Source of the DNA: JBLNDJ01 sp050261515 | GTDB lineage: Bacteria > Acidobacteriota > Terriglobia > Bryobacterales > Bryobacteraceae | Direction of reading: 5' to 3' | DNA length: 64,000 bases | Assembly (NCBI GenBank): GCA_050261515.1 | Contig: JBLNDJ010000060.1 | Coordinates: 1 to 64,000 of the forward strand | Part shown: piece after piece, positions 35,588 through 43,856 of the stretch | Position numbering within the stretch: the stretch's first letter is position 1 | Layout of the letters: each line of letters starts with the position of its first letter | The notes under the pieces: model-generated | Seen by the model: the letters and a program-made list of their open reading frames with translations, nothing else | What the model was told of the DNA's origin: nothing | Database searches by the model: none | Position numbers and translations under genes: made by a program

Positions 35588-37231
35588 ATGGCGACTGATC
35601 TCAAAGCACTTCGGGTATTCCTCGCCAGCCCATCGGACGTACAAAAGGAGAGGCGAGCCTTTCGCTCCATCGTCGAGGGCCTCAATGCAGAGAAGGCACA
35701 TCCGCTCGGCTTCCACTTGATCCCGATCGGCTGGGAGGATACGGTTCCCTCAGAGGGCAGGCCCCAATCAGTAATCAACGATGACATTCGAACCGCGGAC
35801 TTAGTTATTGTTCTTCTTTGGAGACGATGGGGTTCTCCAACAGGGATGTTCAGCTCTGGAGTAGAAGAGGAGTTCGATCTTGCGAGAACCCTGAACCGTC
35901 AATTCAGACGGCCTTCAATCTGGATCTATTTCCGGCATGCAGGGGCACGCGGGCACCTCTGTTCAGCGGGGCAAATGGACCATGTCGAGGCTTTCCGAGA
36001 CAAGCTCGATGCCGAGCAGGAGTTCCTCTATCAAACCTTCCGTTCTGTCTCGCAGTGGAAGGTCCTTCTTCGACGTCACTTGTGCCAGTGGTTGGACAAA
36101 CTCCAGAGCTGCGACTTGGGCCACTTCCCTGGAATTCTGACTGCGAATGGGTCGACGACGAGGCACCCACCTGATGAGATCACATGCTCGCTCGCCGTGG
36201 ATCTTAGGTCATTCAGCTCCGATTGGCTCCGCGCTGATTTCTTCATCCGTGGGCCGCGAATTGGACAATTCGGCCGCCATGATGAACAGAACATTGATCG
36301 CGGGTTGAGCGAGAAGAATCTTTATCATGCGGCCACACAAAAAGAAGCAGACCGAAAGCCGAACTACTTCCTGACTTACTGGGGGTGGTACGGCCTGAAA
36401 CGCTCTTCTGAGCTGCCATGCAAAGAGTGGTTAGATCTAACTGTGGCTGCAATTACATCCCGACTCAGGGATGACTGCTGGGTTGAGGCCGTAGTGCCAC
36501 CGCAGTACACTGACGGAGCGCTCGCCCCAGAAAGACGCACTCGGTCCATCCGGCACACAGCCAAAGCGGCAGAAATCCTGATGCTACTTGGCCAGCAGCC
36601 GGATCTCGTTTCGAGGGTGGGTTGGAGTTTGATCGAAAGTGCGAAGCACTTGATGAACGCAGATCACGGCTGGAAGGAATTCATCGAGTCCGAAGATATT
36701 TCTTCGCTTTGGTCATCTGTTTACGTGTTTAGGCTCCTAACACTTCTGGTCAGTCCGATTGACGCCATGCCAGTTGCCGCAGGCGAGACATTTCGCAAGA
36801 AGGCGATGCATCTACTGACCGAGACCGAGCTTTTCATCGAAAGCGAGTGGCGTCGTGCACGGTGGGGCATTTCGCCCGCCATGCCGTCAGACGCGAACAC
36901 CCCCATAATGCTTGTCGAGTACGGACCGCTCGCCCGCAATCGGCAACTAGTCGAGTCCGCGCGCCAACACCTGTTGCGCCGAGTTCGAATGAATGGCGCG
37001 TTGACGCTGAAGAACTGCCTGCCGTCCACCTATGCTCTTGCCATTCGCTACTCGATGGCTCTGGCTCTAACCCGGCCTAAGAACGCCAGGATCTCCCAAC
37101 GAGAGAGGGCGCTGTGGCTATGGCTGAGGCACAACTTCGATCCCAACGTGCCAATCAATACCTGCGATGCCGCCTTCCTGTCTGACCTGCTCAGGGATTA
37201 CGCTGCTACGGATTCAACCGTGCCGAAGTGA
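35588..37231 (+). CDS. DUF4062 (TIR-like) protein with a large C-terminal domain of unknown function
   Basis: A 547-residue protein. Residues about 6-110 form a DUF4062 domain (LRVFLASPSDVQKERRAF, then ADLVIVLLWRRWGSPTG), a TIR-related fold usually placed at the N-terminus of STAND/NLR-like immune proteins. The remaining 430 residues show no NTPase motif and I cannot assign them. It has an excellent GAGGAGG ribosome binding site. The 98 bases upstream hold a small GGCGA/TCGCC hairpin and a TATAAC hexamer, so it probably has its own promoter. It closes the defence island and is the first gene to show lower G+C. Confidence 0.72.
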   Translation: MATDLKALRVFLASPSDVQKERRAFRSIVEGLNAEKAHPLGFHLIPIGWEDTVPSEGRPQSVINDDIRTADLVIVLLWRRWGSPTGMFSSGVEEEFDLARTLNRQFRRPSIWIYFRHAGARGHLCSAGQMDHVEAFRDKLDAEQEFLYQTFRSVSQWKVLLRRHLCQWLDKLQSCDLGHFPGILTANGSTTRHPPDEITCSLAVDLRSFSSDWLRADFFIRGPRIGQFGRHDEQNIDRGLSEKNLYHAATQKEADRKPNYFLTYWGWYGLKRSSELPCKEWLDLTVAAITSRLRDDCWVEAVVPPQYTDGALAPERRTRSIRHTAKAAEILMLLGQQPDLVSRVGWSLIESAKHLMNADHGWKEFIESEDISSLWSSVYVFRLLTLLVSPIDAMPVAAGETFRKKAMHLLTETELFIESEWRRARWGISPAMPSDANTPIMLVEYGPLARNRQLVESARQHLLRRVRMNGALTLKNCLPSTYALAIRYSMALALTRPKNARISQRERALWLWLRHNFDPNVPINTCDAAFLSDLLRDYAATDSTVPK

Positions 37232-37676
37232 ATGGTTCTCTTCGGCGCGCGACGCACTCAGTCTACTTGCCGGCGCCTGTACCGCCTCCGCCACCGGTTT
37301 CATGCATTCCCGGTCGATCAATCTAGCGATCAAGGATCAGTGTGGCAAGCATCCAAGCGCCCCCTGACTATTCTGCCCCTCTACCTGCGCTGACACTTGC
37401 AGTGGAAGGCGCGAACGCCGTTCCTACCCCGTACAGAGCCCGGTGACTTTGCCCGCCCAGACTGGCCCGCCCAGAGTGGCCGTTGCGATCGTCCTCCGTT
37501 TCTGATAGTCCTATAAGGGTTTACGAGTACAACGAACAGCCGGCGTTTTCTGTTCTTCCGTGGCAAGCGCCGTGTTTCTGCGCCGCCGCCAAGAGGACGC
37601 CGATCTATCGGAGACGAGTTGACCCCATGCAAATCGTCCGTGCTGCGAGTTCACGCTGCGGGGGGCATCAACGCCT
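37232..37676. other. 445-base gap with an imperfect tandem repeat
   Basis: No credible gene on either strand; the open frames are short and lack ribosome binding sites. A 15-base unit, GCCCGCCCAGACTGG, is followed at once by GCCCGCCCAGAGTGG (37451-37479). The gap lies exactly where the defence island ends and the A+T-richer transporter cluster begins, so it may be a recombination junction. A TATAAG hexamer near 37513 may belong to the transporter promoter. Confidence 0.4.
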
Positions 37677-38579
37677 ATGCTGACCCTGAAGGTAATCGGC
37701 TTCCTTTTCGTCGCGTTTATGGCGGTTTGCTGGATCCGCCCATCATTCAGACACCTCTTCCACGAGATCCCGCCGGCAGTCGTCAGGTGGGCGTACTCCG
37801 TCCTGACTATCTATGGACTCCTCCTCGGCCTCAAGCTGATCTTTCTCAAGGAACTCGAGGGAAGCGTTCAGCAATATCTTGAGGAAATCTTCTTGCCGGG
37901 GATCTCGGCGGGTCGGACGCCCCTAGTGTTGGCTGCCGTGTTTGTGTCGCTGTTCTTCGTGCTCGCGAACCTGACGCGTTCCTATTACAACCTGCACCGC
38001 ATCGAGGACGATAATGAGGATTCTGCGCTGAGGGCTCTCATCAAGACCCTTTCAGGGCCTGCCAAAGGCATCGAAGTGCTCCTCAGGCTTTTCATGTTTG
38101 CGATCATTGCGTATCTCACAAAAACCATCGCCTCAATTGACCGAGAGATACCAAACTCTGGATCTTTGCTGAGCGTGGAGGCCTTCCGTGCCCAGTTCGA
38201 TACCTTTTGGCACTTTACGAGACACTACTATGTTTGCCTGCTGCTATGGGATGGCATTATCTGGTACGCGATCAGACCCCTGCCTGCCGGCACATCCAAG
38301 ACCACGAACTCCAGACTGCTATGGATTCAGGCCGTGCCTGTGCACTCGGCCGGCCTGGTGGTCAGTCTCATGATGTGCCTCCCGCGACACAGCAAGGCTC
38401 TCTCGGTATACGCCGACCTCTGCTCCATGGTTGCCTTTATTGCGGCTGTGGGTGGTTGCGTCCTCTTGTTGATCTCGGCAATTCTGGAGGCGCCGACCGT
38501 CTTCGGGTCGCTGCGATCACCGAAAAGCACTCCTGCACCCCAGATCCCTGCTGCCGCATCGGCAGAAAGTGAGGCCTAA
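37677..38579 (+). CDS. multi-pass membrane protein of unknown function
   Basis: A 300-residue integral membrane protein with about six to seven hydrophobic segments (near 3-19, 38-60, 80-97, 134-152, 180-200, 220-238 and 245-270) and a short Pro/Ala-rich cytoplasmic or periplasmic tail. No family recognised. It lies 4 bases before the lipoprotein gene and is probably co-transcribed with the ABC importer. It could be an accessory membrane subunit. Confidence 0.65.
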   Translation: MLTLKVIGFLFVAFMAVCWIRPSFRHLFHEIPPAVVRWAYSVLTIYGLLLGLKLIFLKELEGSVQQYLEEIFLPGISAGRTPLVLAAVFVSLFFVLANLTRSYYNLHRIEDDNEDSALRALIKTLSGPAKGIEVLLRLFMFAIIAYLTKTIASIDREIPNSGSLLSVEAFRAQFDTFWHFTRHYYVCLLLWDGIIWYAIRPLPAGTSKTTNSRLLWIQAVPVHSAGLVVSLMMCLPRHSKALSVYADLCSMVAFIAAVGGCVLLLISAILEAPTVFGSLRSPKSTPAPQIPAAASAESEA

Positions 38580-38583
38580 TTAC

Positions 38584-39561
38584 ATGAGCACGCTTCGAAA
38601 GCATACGTCGCTTGTTGTTCTCTCGGTGTGCCTGAGCGCGGCTATTGGGTGTAACCAAGCACGTGAGCCGCGTACCGGCTCCTCTACCCTGCGCATCGGC
38701 ATATTACAGCACGGGTCCTCCATCCCCCTGATCGTAGCTTATGAACGCGGCCTCTTTAAGAAGCGCGGCATCGACGTCCAACTGACCACCCTCACCGCCG
38801 ACCAACACATGCCCAGTCTGCTCAAAGGCGACGTGGATGTCATCTCTCCAAGTAGTTTCCCCGTGATTTTCTCAACATTTCAACAGAACCCTGGCACGAT
38901 TCAATGCTACTTGGTAGGCGGTGAGTCAAAGACGGGCGACGTCTTATACGGGATGGTTGTACGAAAGGATACAAAGTACGCATCCCTGGGCGACTTGGTT
39001 GGCAAGACCATTGGGAGTGCCTCGAAGTTCACAACAGTGAACCTTCGAAATGTTCTGAGACACAAGTTTCATGATCGAGCGCAAGCCACAACTGTTCGAG
39101 AATTTGGAGATCGATCGCTCTTGATCACGGGATTGCAGAACGGCACACTCGATGCGGCTGTCGTGGACCAGCCGGCGCTGTCATCGACTGTTTTCCAGGA
39201 CGGGTTTAGGGTGATCGAGAAGAACTTCAGAGCCGAGTACTTGTTTGAACCGTATTGGAGTGGTTCAGGGGTTGCCAGTACGGCATGGGTGAAGGCCAAC
39301 CGTGGGAAGTACGAGAGTTACCTTGATGCCATCGATGATGCTCTGCGCGTCTGCAAAGAGGACTCACGAGCAACGAAAGAGAGTTTCATTAGGCATTTCT
39401 CCCTAAAAGAGGTACGAGTTGACGCCATTGGAATGTACGTTTATCCGAATGCTCGATTCGTCCCGCAAGAGTCGTTTGTCGGAGCCTTGATGAAGATGCT
39501 AGTTGAGAATAGGCTGTTGGCCGCCGAATTCGATGCACGGGAACTCTTTTATCGTCGCTGA
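38584..39561 (+). CDS. NMT1/SsuA-like ABC-transporter substrate-binding lipoprotein
   Basis: A 325-residue type II periplasmic binding protein. A lipoprotein signal is visible: basic N-terminus, hydrophobic core and SAAIGC with C23 as the lipidated cysteine. The mature part begins LRIGILQHGSSIPLIVAYERGLFKKRGIDVQL, the standard opening of the NMT1/SsuA/THI5-like family that binds nitrate, sulfonates, taurine or pyrimidine precursors. The ligand cannot be told. It precedes the ATPase and permease genes of the same importer. Confidence 0.82.
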   Translation: MSTLRKHTSLVVLSVCLSAAIGCNQAREPRTGSSTLRIGILQHGSSIPLIVAYERGLFKKRGIDVQLTTLTADQHMPSLLKGDVDVISPSSFPVIFSTFQQNPGTIQCYLVGGESKTGDVLYGMVVRKDTKYASLGDLVGKTIGSASKFTTVNLRNVLRHKFHDRAQATTVREFGDRSLLITGLQNGTLDAAVVDQPALSSTVFQDGFRVIEKNFRAEYLFEPYWSGSGVASTAWVKANRGKYESYLDAIDDALRVCKEDSRATKESFIRHFSLKEVRVDAIGMYVYPNARFVPQESFVGALMKMLVENRLLAAEFDARELFYRR

Positions 39562-39574
39562 AGGACTAGTTGCG

Positions 39575-40204
39575 GTGGTTACCGTTGACGGCCTGACCGT
39601 GAGCGTGGACGGTCATGTTCTGCGATCCGGCATTTCCTTCCAATTGAAGCGAGGCGAAATACTTCGCATTGCTGGTCCAAACGGTGCTGGCAAGAGCACA
39701 CTCATTCGGATGCTGATTGAGGCGGGGCTCAACGCACGGCGGGAGGTGACATACGGCTTTCAGTTCGATCTTGGCAGGACGGTCAGCCACGTACCTCAGA
39801 ATGCGAATGAGACGCTTCTCCCGTGGCTCAGCTGTCGAGAGAATGTAATGATTGGGCTCTCAAGAGCAAGCAAGGTGTCGGTCGATGCATCTTTTGTTGA
39901 ACTCGCCTCCAACTTCTTGGGAGCTAAGGTCAAAGGACGAGACGTGATCGAGGCCCTCGAGAATTACAAGAAGGGAGTTGACATATTCTCGTTGAGTGGT
40001 GGCGAAAGACAGAAACTAGCGATTTTGAGGGGAGCTATCTGCTGCCCTCGACTGTTCGTGCTGGATGAACCGTTCGCGGAGTTGGACAAGATGGCAGTAT
40101 GCGCTCTGGAAGCGTACCTGCGGAAGTTCGCTGCCACCGGTAGCGTGATCCTAGTGACACATCAGGACGTGGATCTGGCGTACGGCACCGAGGTTAACCT
40201 ATGA
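39575..40204 (+). CDS. ABC importer ATP-binding protein
   Basis: A 209-residue ATPase. Walker A GPNGAGKS is at 34-41, Q-loop region VPQNANETLLPWL near 73-85, signature LSGGERQ at 140-146, Walker B LFVLDEP at 160-166 and switch H196. All catalytic elements are intact, though the protein is shorter than the usual 240-260 residues of SsuB/TauB. GTG at 39575 is preferred: an AGGA element lies 8 bases upstream and the start follows the lipoprotein stop. It overlaps the permease by 4 bases. Confidence 0.8.
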   Translation: MVTVDGLTVSVDGHVLRSGISFQLKRGEILRIAGPNGAGKSTLIRMLIEAGLNARREVTYGFQFDLGRTVSHVPQNANETLLPWLSCRENVMIGLSRASKVSVDASFVELASNFLGAKVKGRDVIEALENYKKGVDIFSLSGGERQKLAILRGAICCPRLFVLDEPFAELDKMAVCALEAYLRKFAATGSVILVTHQDVDLAYGTEVNL

Positions 40205-41019
40205 AGATGGCCACGGTGCGCACAGACTTGCGAGTTGCCGTCGTGGTGTTGGTGTCGTTAGTTGGGTGGTTGACGGTGTGGGAGGCCCTCGTACGATCTC
40301 ACGTCCTCGTTTCAAGCGTGTTGCCTTCGCCGAGCACTATTGTCAAGACGATGTTCGAGCCAAGGTTTCATCAGGACGTTGGAGGTAGCGCAATTGCGTC
40401 GACGTTCGGGTGGACGATCGGAGCCTGGGTTTTGGGAACCTGTATTGGGTTAGCTTTGGTTGCAATCGGCCTTAGGCTAAAGTTCGTAAGTCATTCGCTG
40501 GCCTTTGTTCTATTGGCGGGCAGGACACTCCCTTCAGTGATAGCTATTCCGATTTTCGCTGCCGGCATGGGCATCGGGCGGCGCACTGGTTTTGCTTGTG
40601 CGGCGTTTCTTTGCGTGTGTTATTGCGTTCCCACTCTCGATGAGTCGATGAAGTCAGTAGCGGCATCCAGGCGCGTGCTCCGTGATGCTCTCGGCTTAGG
40701 AGGATGGCAGGCATTCTGGCTAGTAGTTTTCCCGGGGATTGGCAGGGCTGTTCGCGCGATTGGCGTGCAATCTTTTGGCATTGCCTTGGTGGTGACGGTC
40801 GCCGGCGAAATGCTCCTGTCTATTGACAGAACTGTCGGCGCAGAGGTCGCCAACCTAGCGTGGCTGGTTCGAATGGTGGAGGTCTATGCGCTTGTCGGGT
40901 GGCTGATTCTGTGTTCGATCGCCTTCAACATCGCGACGTACTTGCTCCCTCACATACTTGCGTTCCCAGCAAAGCGCATTGCGTTGTTTATGGAGCGGAG
41001 GCTGGGAGAGGGGGTTTGA
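40201..41019 (+). CDS. ABC importer permease (SsuC/TauC-like)
   Basis: A 272-residue membrane protein with about six transmembrane helices. The cytoplasmic EAA-type loop, which docks on the ATPase, is visible as LRDALGLGGWQAFWLVVFPG near 160-180. Together with the lipoprotein and ATPase it makes a complete importer. The ATG overlaps the ATPase stop (ATGA). Confidence 0.82.
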   Translation: MKMATVRTDLRVAVVVLVSLVGWLTVWEALVRSHVLVSSVLPSPSTIVKTMFEPRFHQDVGGSAIASTFGWTIGAWVLGTCIGLALVAIGLRLKFVSHSLAFVLLAGRTLPSVIAIPIFAAGMGIGRRTGFACAAFLCVCYCVPTLDESMKSVAASRRVLRDALGLGGWQAFWLVVFPGIGRAVRAIGVQSFGIALVVTVAGEMLLSIDRTVGAEVANLAWLVRMVEVYALVGWLILCSIAFNIATYLLPHILAFPAKRIALFMERRLGEGV

Positions 41020-41028
41020 GTAAGGACA

Positions 41029-41895
41029 ATGGTCCAGTTTACAGAGCAGATTGCCAGTAATTACCGCGAGACTAGGTACATGCCTCCGAAAGTTGGCAGA
41101 AACCTGGTTTTTGCGGGCATGGACCTGAAGGGGGCGGGGAATCGACGGCCTCGAGTGGTTGCGGACGTTGGATGCGGAGTGGGCCGGTTCTTGCCTGCTT
41201 TGGACGACTTCGCAGGCGTTTACAGTGTCTGCGCGTACGATCTAAGTGTGGACATGCTCAACAAGGCTAGCAATGCAGTCGCGGACCGAACTGCAGTTCA
41301 CCTGATTCAGCGTGACTGTTCCTTGCCTCGTGCGATGGAGCCCGAGGCATTCGACTTGGTGCTTCTCCATTGGATACTAAACACGACGCCAGCATGGTAC
41401 GAGATTGTTGGAAACTGCACAAAGGCGTTGAGGCCCGGCGGTGTACTGCTGTGGTTTGAAGAGCGGGGAACGCTCTACGAAGCAGTCGACGGTAACGCGG
41501 CCGAAACCGCCCTTGATGGCAATGGTGCCCCCATAGAGTTCTGGCTGGAATTCTATGAGGGCTTGGGGAAATGGGGCGAAAGAGAGAGCCTCCGAAGGCG
41601 AGAGGGAGTGTCGATGGGCGCTGAGACCTCGCTGGTCGCCATTGCTGATAGGGGACTCAAGGTCTCGCAGTTGGCTGGCGCGAAGTTCTCATGGACGAGC
41701 TTCGTCACAATGGAGTGGCTTGTTGTGAAGGTTCTGGCCCCAAGATGCTTCACCAATCTCTCGGCGATCCCCGAGCCGGTCTATGATCGCGCATTAAGAA
41801 GGCTCTCCAAATGGCTGAGGGATCACCCGAGTGTGGCACGGATGCCGATTCGACTGGACTACAAGGCGGCCCCGGTCGTCGCGGTCAAAGCCTGA
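41029..41895 (+). CDS. class I SAM-dependent methyltransferase (small-molecule type)
   Basis: A 288-residue Rossmann methyltransferase. Motif I VADVGCGVGRF is at 44-54, the acidic loop AYDLS near 68-72 and motif IV FDLVLLHWILN near 105-115. No NPPY/DPPY or PCQ motif is present, so it is not an ordinary DNA methyltransferase. It follows the permease by 9 bases and probably modifies the compound handled by the importer. It does not supply the missing DISARM methylase. Confidence 0.78.
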   Translation: MVQFTEQIASNYRETRYMPPKVGRNLVFAGMDLKGAGNRRPRVVADVGCGVGRFLPALDDFAGVYSVCAYDLSVDMLNKASNAVADRTAVHLIQRDCSLPRAMEPEAFDLVLLHWILNTTPAWYEIVGNCTKALRPGGVLLWFEERGTLYEAVDGNAAETALDGNGAPIEFWLEFYEGLGKWGERESLRRREGVSMGAETSLVAIADRGLKVSQLAGAKFSWTSFVTMEWLVVKVLAPRCFTNLSAIPEPVYDRALRRLSKWLRDHPSVARMPIRLDYKAAPVVAVKA

Positions 41896-41973
41896 GCCCG
41901 CGTTCGATTACAGGTGGGGGGCGACGCCTGCGCCGGTGGCGTTGCATTGTTGCGAACAAATGACTTAGGATTC

Positions 41974-41989
41974 GAGGCCTCAAGGCCTC
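41974..41989. terminator. short hairpin between convergent transporter cluster and tail module
   Basis: Perfect 6-bp stem GAGGCC-TCAA-GGCCTC overlapping the end of the fibre gene. A second weaker stem (ACGCC/GGCGT) lies near 41925-41945. Either could end transcription from both sides. No U-tract is present. Confidence 0.4.
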
Positions 41990-43856
41990 ACGGGTTGGCG
42001 TACAGAAGTATGTACCCCAAAGTGGATCCAGCAGCGCTCCTAACTGTGAGCACTCCAGCCCATCCGGAGGGATTGCTTGCGGCGCCGAGTTCGGCAAAGC
42101 GGTAGCCGGGGCCGGAGCCTCCGGCGAGGATGAGTTCGCCACTGGCCGTGAGCTCCAGTAGGGTACTGTCGGCGAGGTTGGAGCCGGGGCCGTGGACCTT
42201 CAAGGGCGAGGTGGTGGAGTCAGGCGCGGCGATGACGGTGGGGCCGGCGGCGAGGCCGGAGTTGACGTGCGGTGTCTGGGAAGCCCAGGTGCGGGCGTAA
42301 GCCTCCTGCGGATCGGTGCCTTGCTGGAGGCACGCACCCCAGAGGTGGATATCGCCGGTGGTCCAATCGTCGCCGTTGCCAGCGAACTGGCGGACGACGA
42401 TCCAGAGGTCGGTTTGGCCGCTCGCGAGCGTGCCGGTGCTTTTGAATCGCTGCCACGAGGCCGTCAGCGTCACCTGCGTGGGCCCGGCCAGGTAGGCGGC
42501 GTATGCGTTGTTGACGATGGCCAGCGAGATCTTGCGCGTGCCGGATGGGACGCGGGCCCAGACGTAGAAGGTGTAGGTGCCGCTGTCCGCGAGGCCGGCG
42601 ATCTGCTGCTGGATGACGGGTGTCGTGGTGACGGCACTGATCACATCCGCCGTCTGGTTGCCGTCGGGCGCGATGATGGCGTTCGACGTGACCGAGCAGG
42701 AGCCGCCGTTCTTGTCCCAGGCGGCCGCGGCAAAGTTCTCGGAGTGCTTCGCCAGGTTTTCAAGCGGGCCGCCGATGGTTTGGTGCGGGCCGCAATCAAC
42801 GGGGCCGGTGAAGTGGTCGCCCGCACGGTCGGCCGGGACGTAGCCGAGCGCGTTGGTGATCTCGCCGGCTACTGGCGGCGCGGCGTCCACGACGACGCTG
42901 ACCCGGTCGTTGGTCGGGTCGTCGGCGGCGTCGAGAGTCACGCGCGTGCCCTCGACCAGATTGATGGCACGCCGGGAGCCGACGTCGGCGCCGTTGTGCT
43001 GAACCTTGTGGGGCAATTCGCCGCTCACGATGTCACTGGCGGTGTGGGTGTGCCCCGGAAGGTCGGCCGCCGCGAGGTTGCCACCCGCCGTCACGCGTCC
43101 CTTCGCATCCACCGTGACTTTCGGATACGTGCCTGGGAAAGCGCCGGAAGCCGGCAGCGACTGCACACCCGACTCGACGGCCAAGCCGCCCGCCGGATCG
43201 ACCTGCGCGATGCCCTTGCTCGCATATCCAGCGTCGGGATAGGAAAACGTGCCGAACGTCTGCCCGGGCGCGAAGTCCACGATGGCATCCATGGCGAGAT
43301 GGTTCTGGGTGTTTAAAGCCATCCCGAGATCGCCCGAGTCGTCGGCCTTCCGCCACTTCACCGCGCCGGCGTTGGGCAGCCGGACGAGGCCGGTACCGGA
43401 TTTCGCGCCGGATCCGAACTGCGCGCCATCCTGGAACGTCTTGTTGCCGGTGACGACCTGGTCGCCGGCGGCGCGGACGTAGTTGCGCGTGGCCGCCGTG
43501 CCGAGTTCGTTCTCGATCGCCAGGACCGCGGACTGGAGCGCCGTCAGGAAGCCGGAGACCATGTTGGCCCGGACCGTGGAACCGTTTTGGTGCACGGCGG
43601 CAACGGTCCCGAAGGCGCCGCGGATGCAGCCGGTGAACTGGGTCGCGGTCTTGGCCGTGTAGACGATCAGTTCGTCGTCGATGGAGAGGATGCCGTAGGC
43701 GTCGGCGAAGCCCACCGATGTGGATTCCACGCTGATCGTCGAGTCGCCGGCGCCGACGGCATTCGTCGCAGTGGTTTCGAGTGGCTTCGACTGGAAGGCG
43801 TCGACGGGCGTGAACAGGCTCGACGCGTCGTCGAACGCGGTTGGGAACTTAGCCAT
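41988..43856 (-). CDS. phage tail fibre / appendage protein
   Basis: A 622-residue protein. The N-terminal 100 residues carry a conserved tail-attachment-like segment (SIDDELIVYTAKTATQFTGCIRG). The middle has a repetitive, Gly/Thr-rich fibre part including DLPGHTHTASDI. Near 385-540 there is a jelly-roll-like carbohydrate-binding region (SENFAAAAWDKNGGSCSV to LWGACLQQGTDPQEAYART). Such proteins contact the host surface. The start at 43856 has GAGGTC upstream and overlaps the preceding gene by 8 bases. It is the last gene of the late operon. Confidence 0.72.
   Translation of the reverse strand: MAKFPTAFDDASSLFTPVDAFQSKPLETTATNAVGAGDSTISVESTSVGFADAYGILSIDDELIVYTAKTATQFTGCIRGAFGTVAAVHQNGSTVRANMVSGFLTALQSAVLAIENELGTAATRNYVRAAGDQVVTGNKTFQDGAQFGSGAKSGTGLVRLPNAGAVKWRKADDSGDLGMALNTQNHLAMDAIVDFAPGQTFGTFSYPDAGYASKGIAQVDPAGGLAVESGVQSLPASGAFPGTYPKVTVDAKGRVTAGGNLAAADLPGHTHTASDIVSGELPHKVQHNGADVGSRRAINLVEGTRVTLDAADDPTNDRVSVVVDAAPPVAGEITNALGYVPADRAGDHFTGPVDCGPHQTIGGPLENLAKHSENFAAAAWDKNGGSCSVTSNAIIAPDGNQTADVISAVTTTPVIQQQIAGLADSGTYTFYVWARVPSGTRKISLAIVNNAYAAYLAGPTQVTLTASWQRFKSTGTLASGQTDLWIVVRQFAGNGDDWTTGDIHLWGACLQQGTDPQEAYARTWASQTPHVNSGLAAGPTVIAAPDSTTSPLKVHGPGSNLADSTLLELTASGELILAGGSGPGYRFAELGAASNPSGWAGVLTVRSAAGSTLGYILLYANP

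Noticed and set aside
41029..41895. Methyltransferase as the missing DISARM methylase
   Set aside because: Lacks DNA N6-adenine or C5-cytosine catalytic motifs and is coupled to the ABC importer, not to drm genes.
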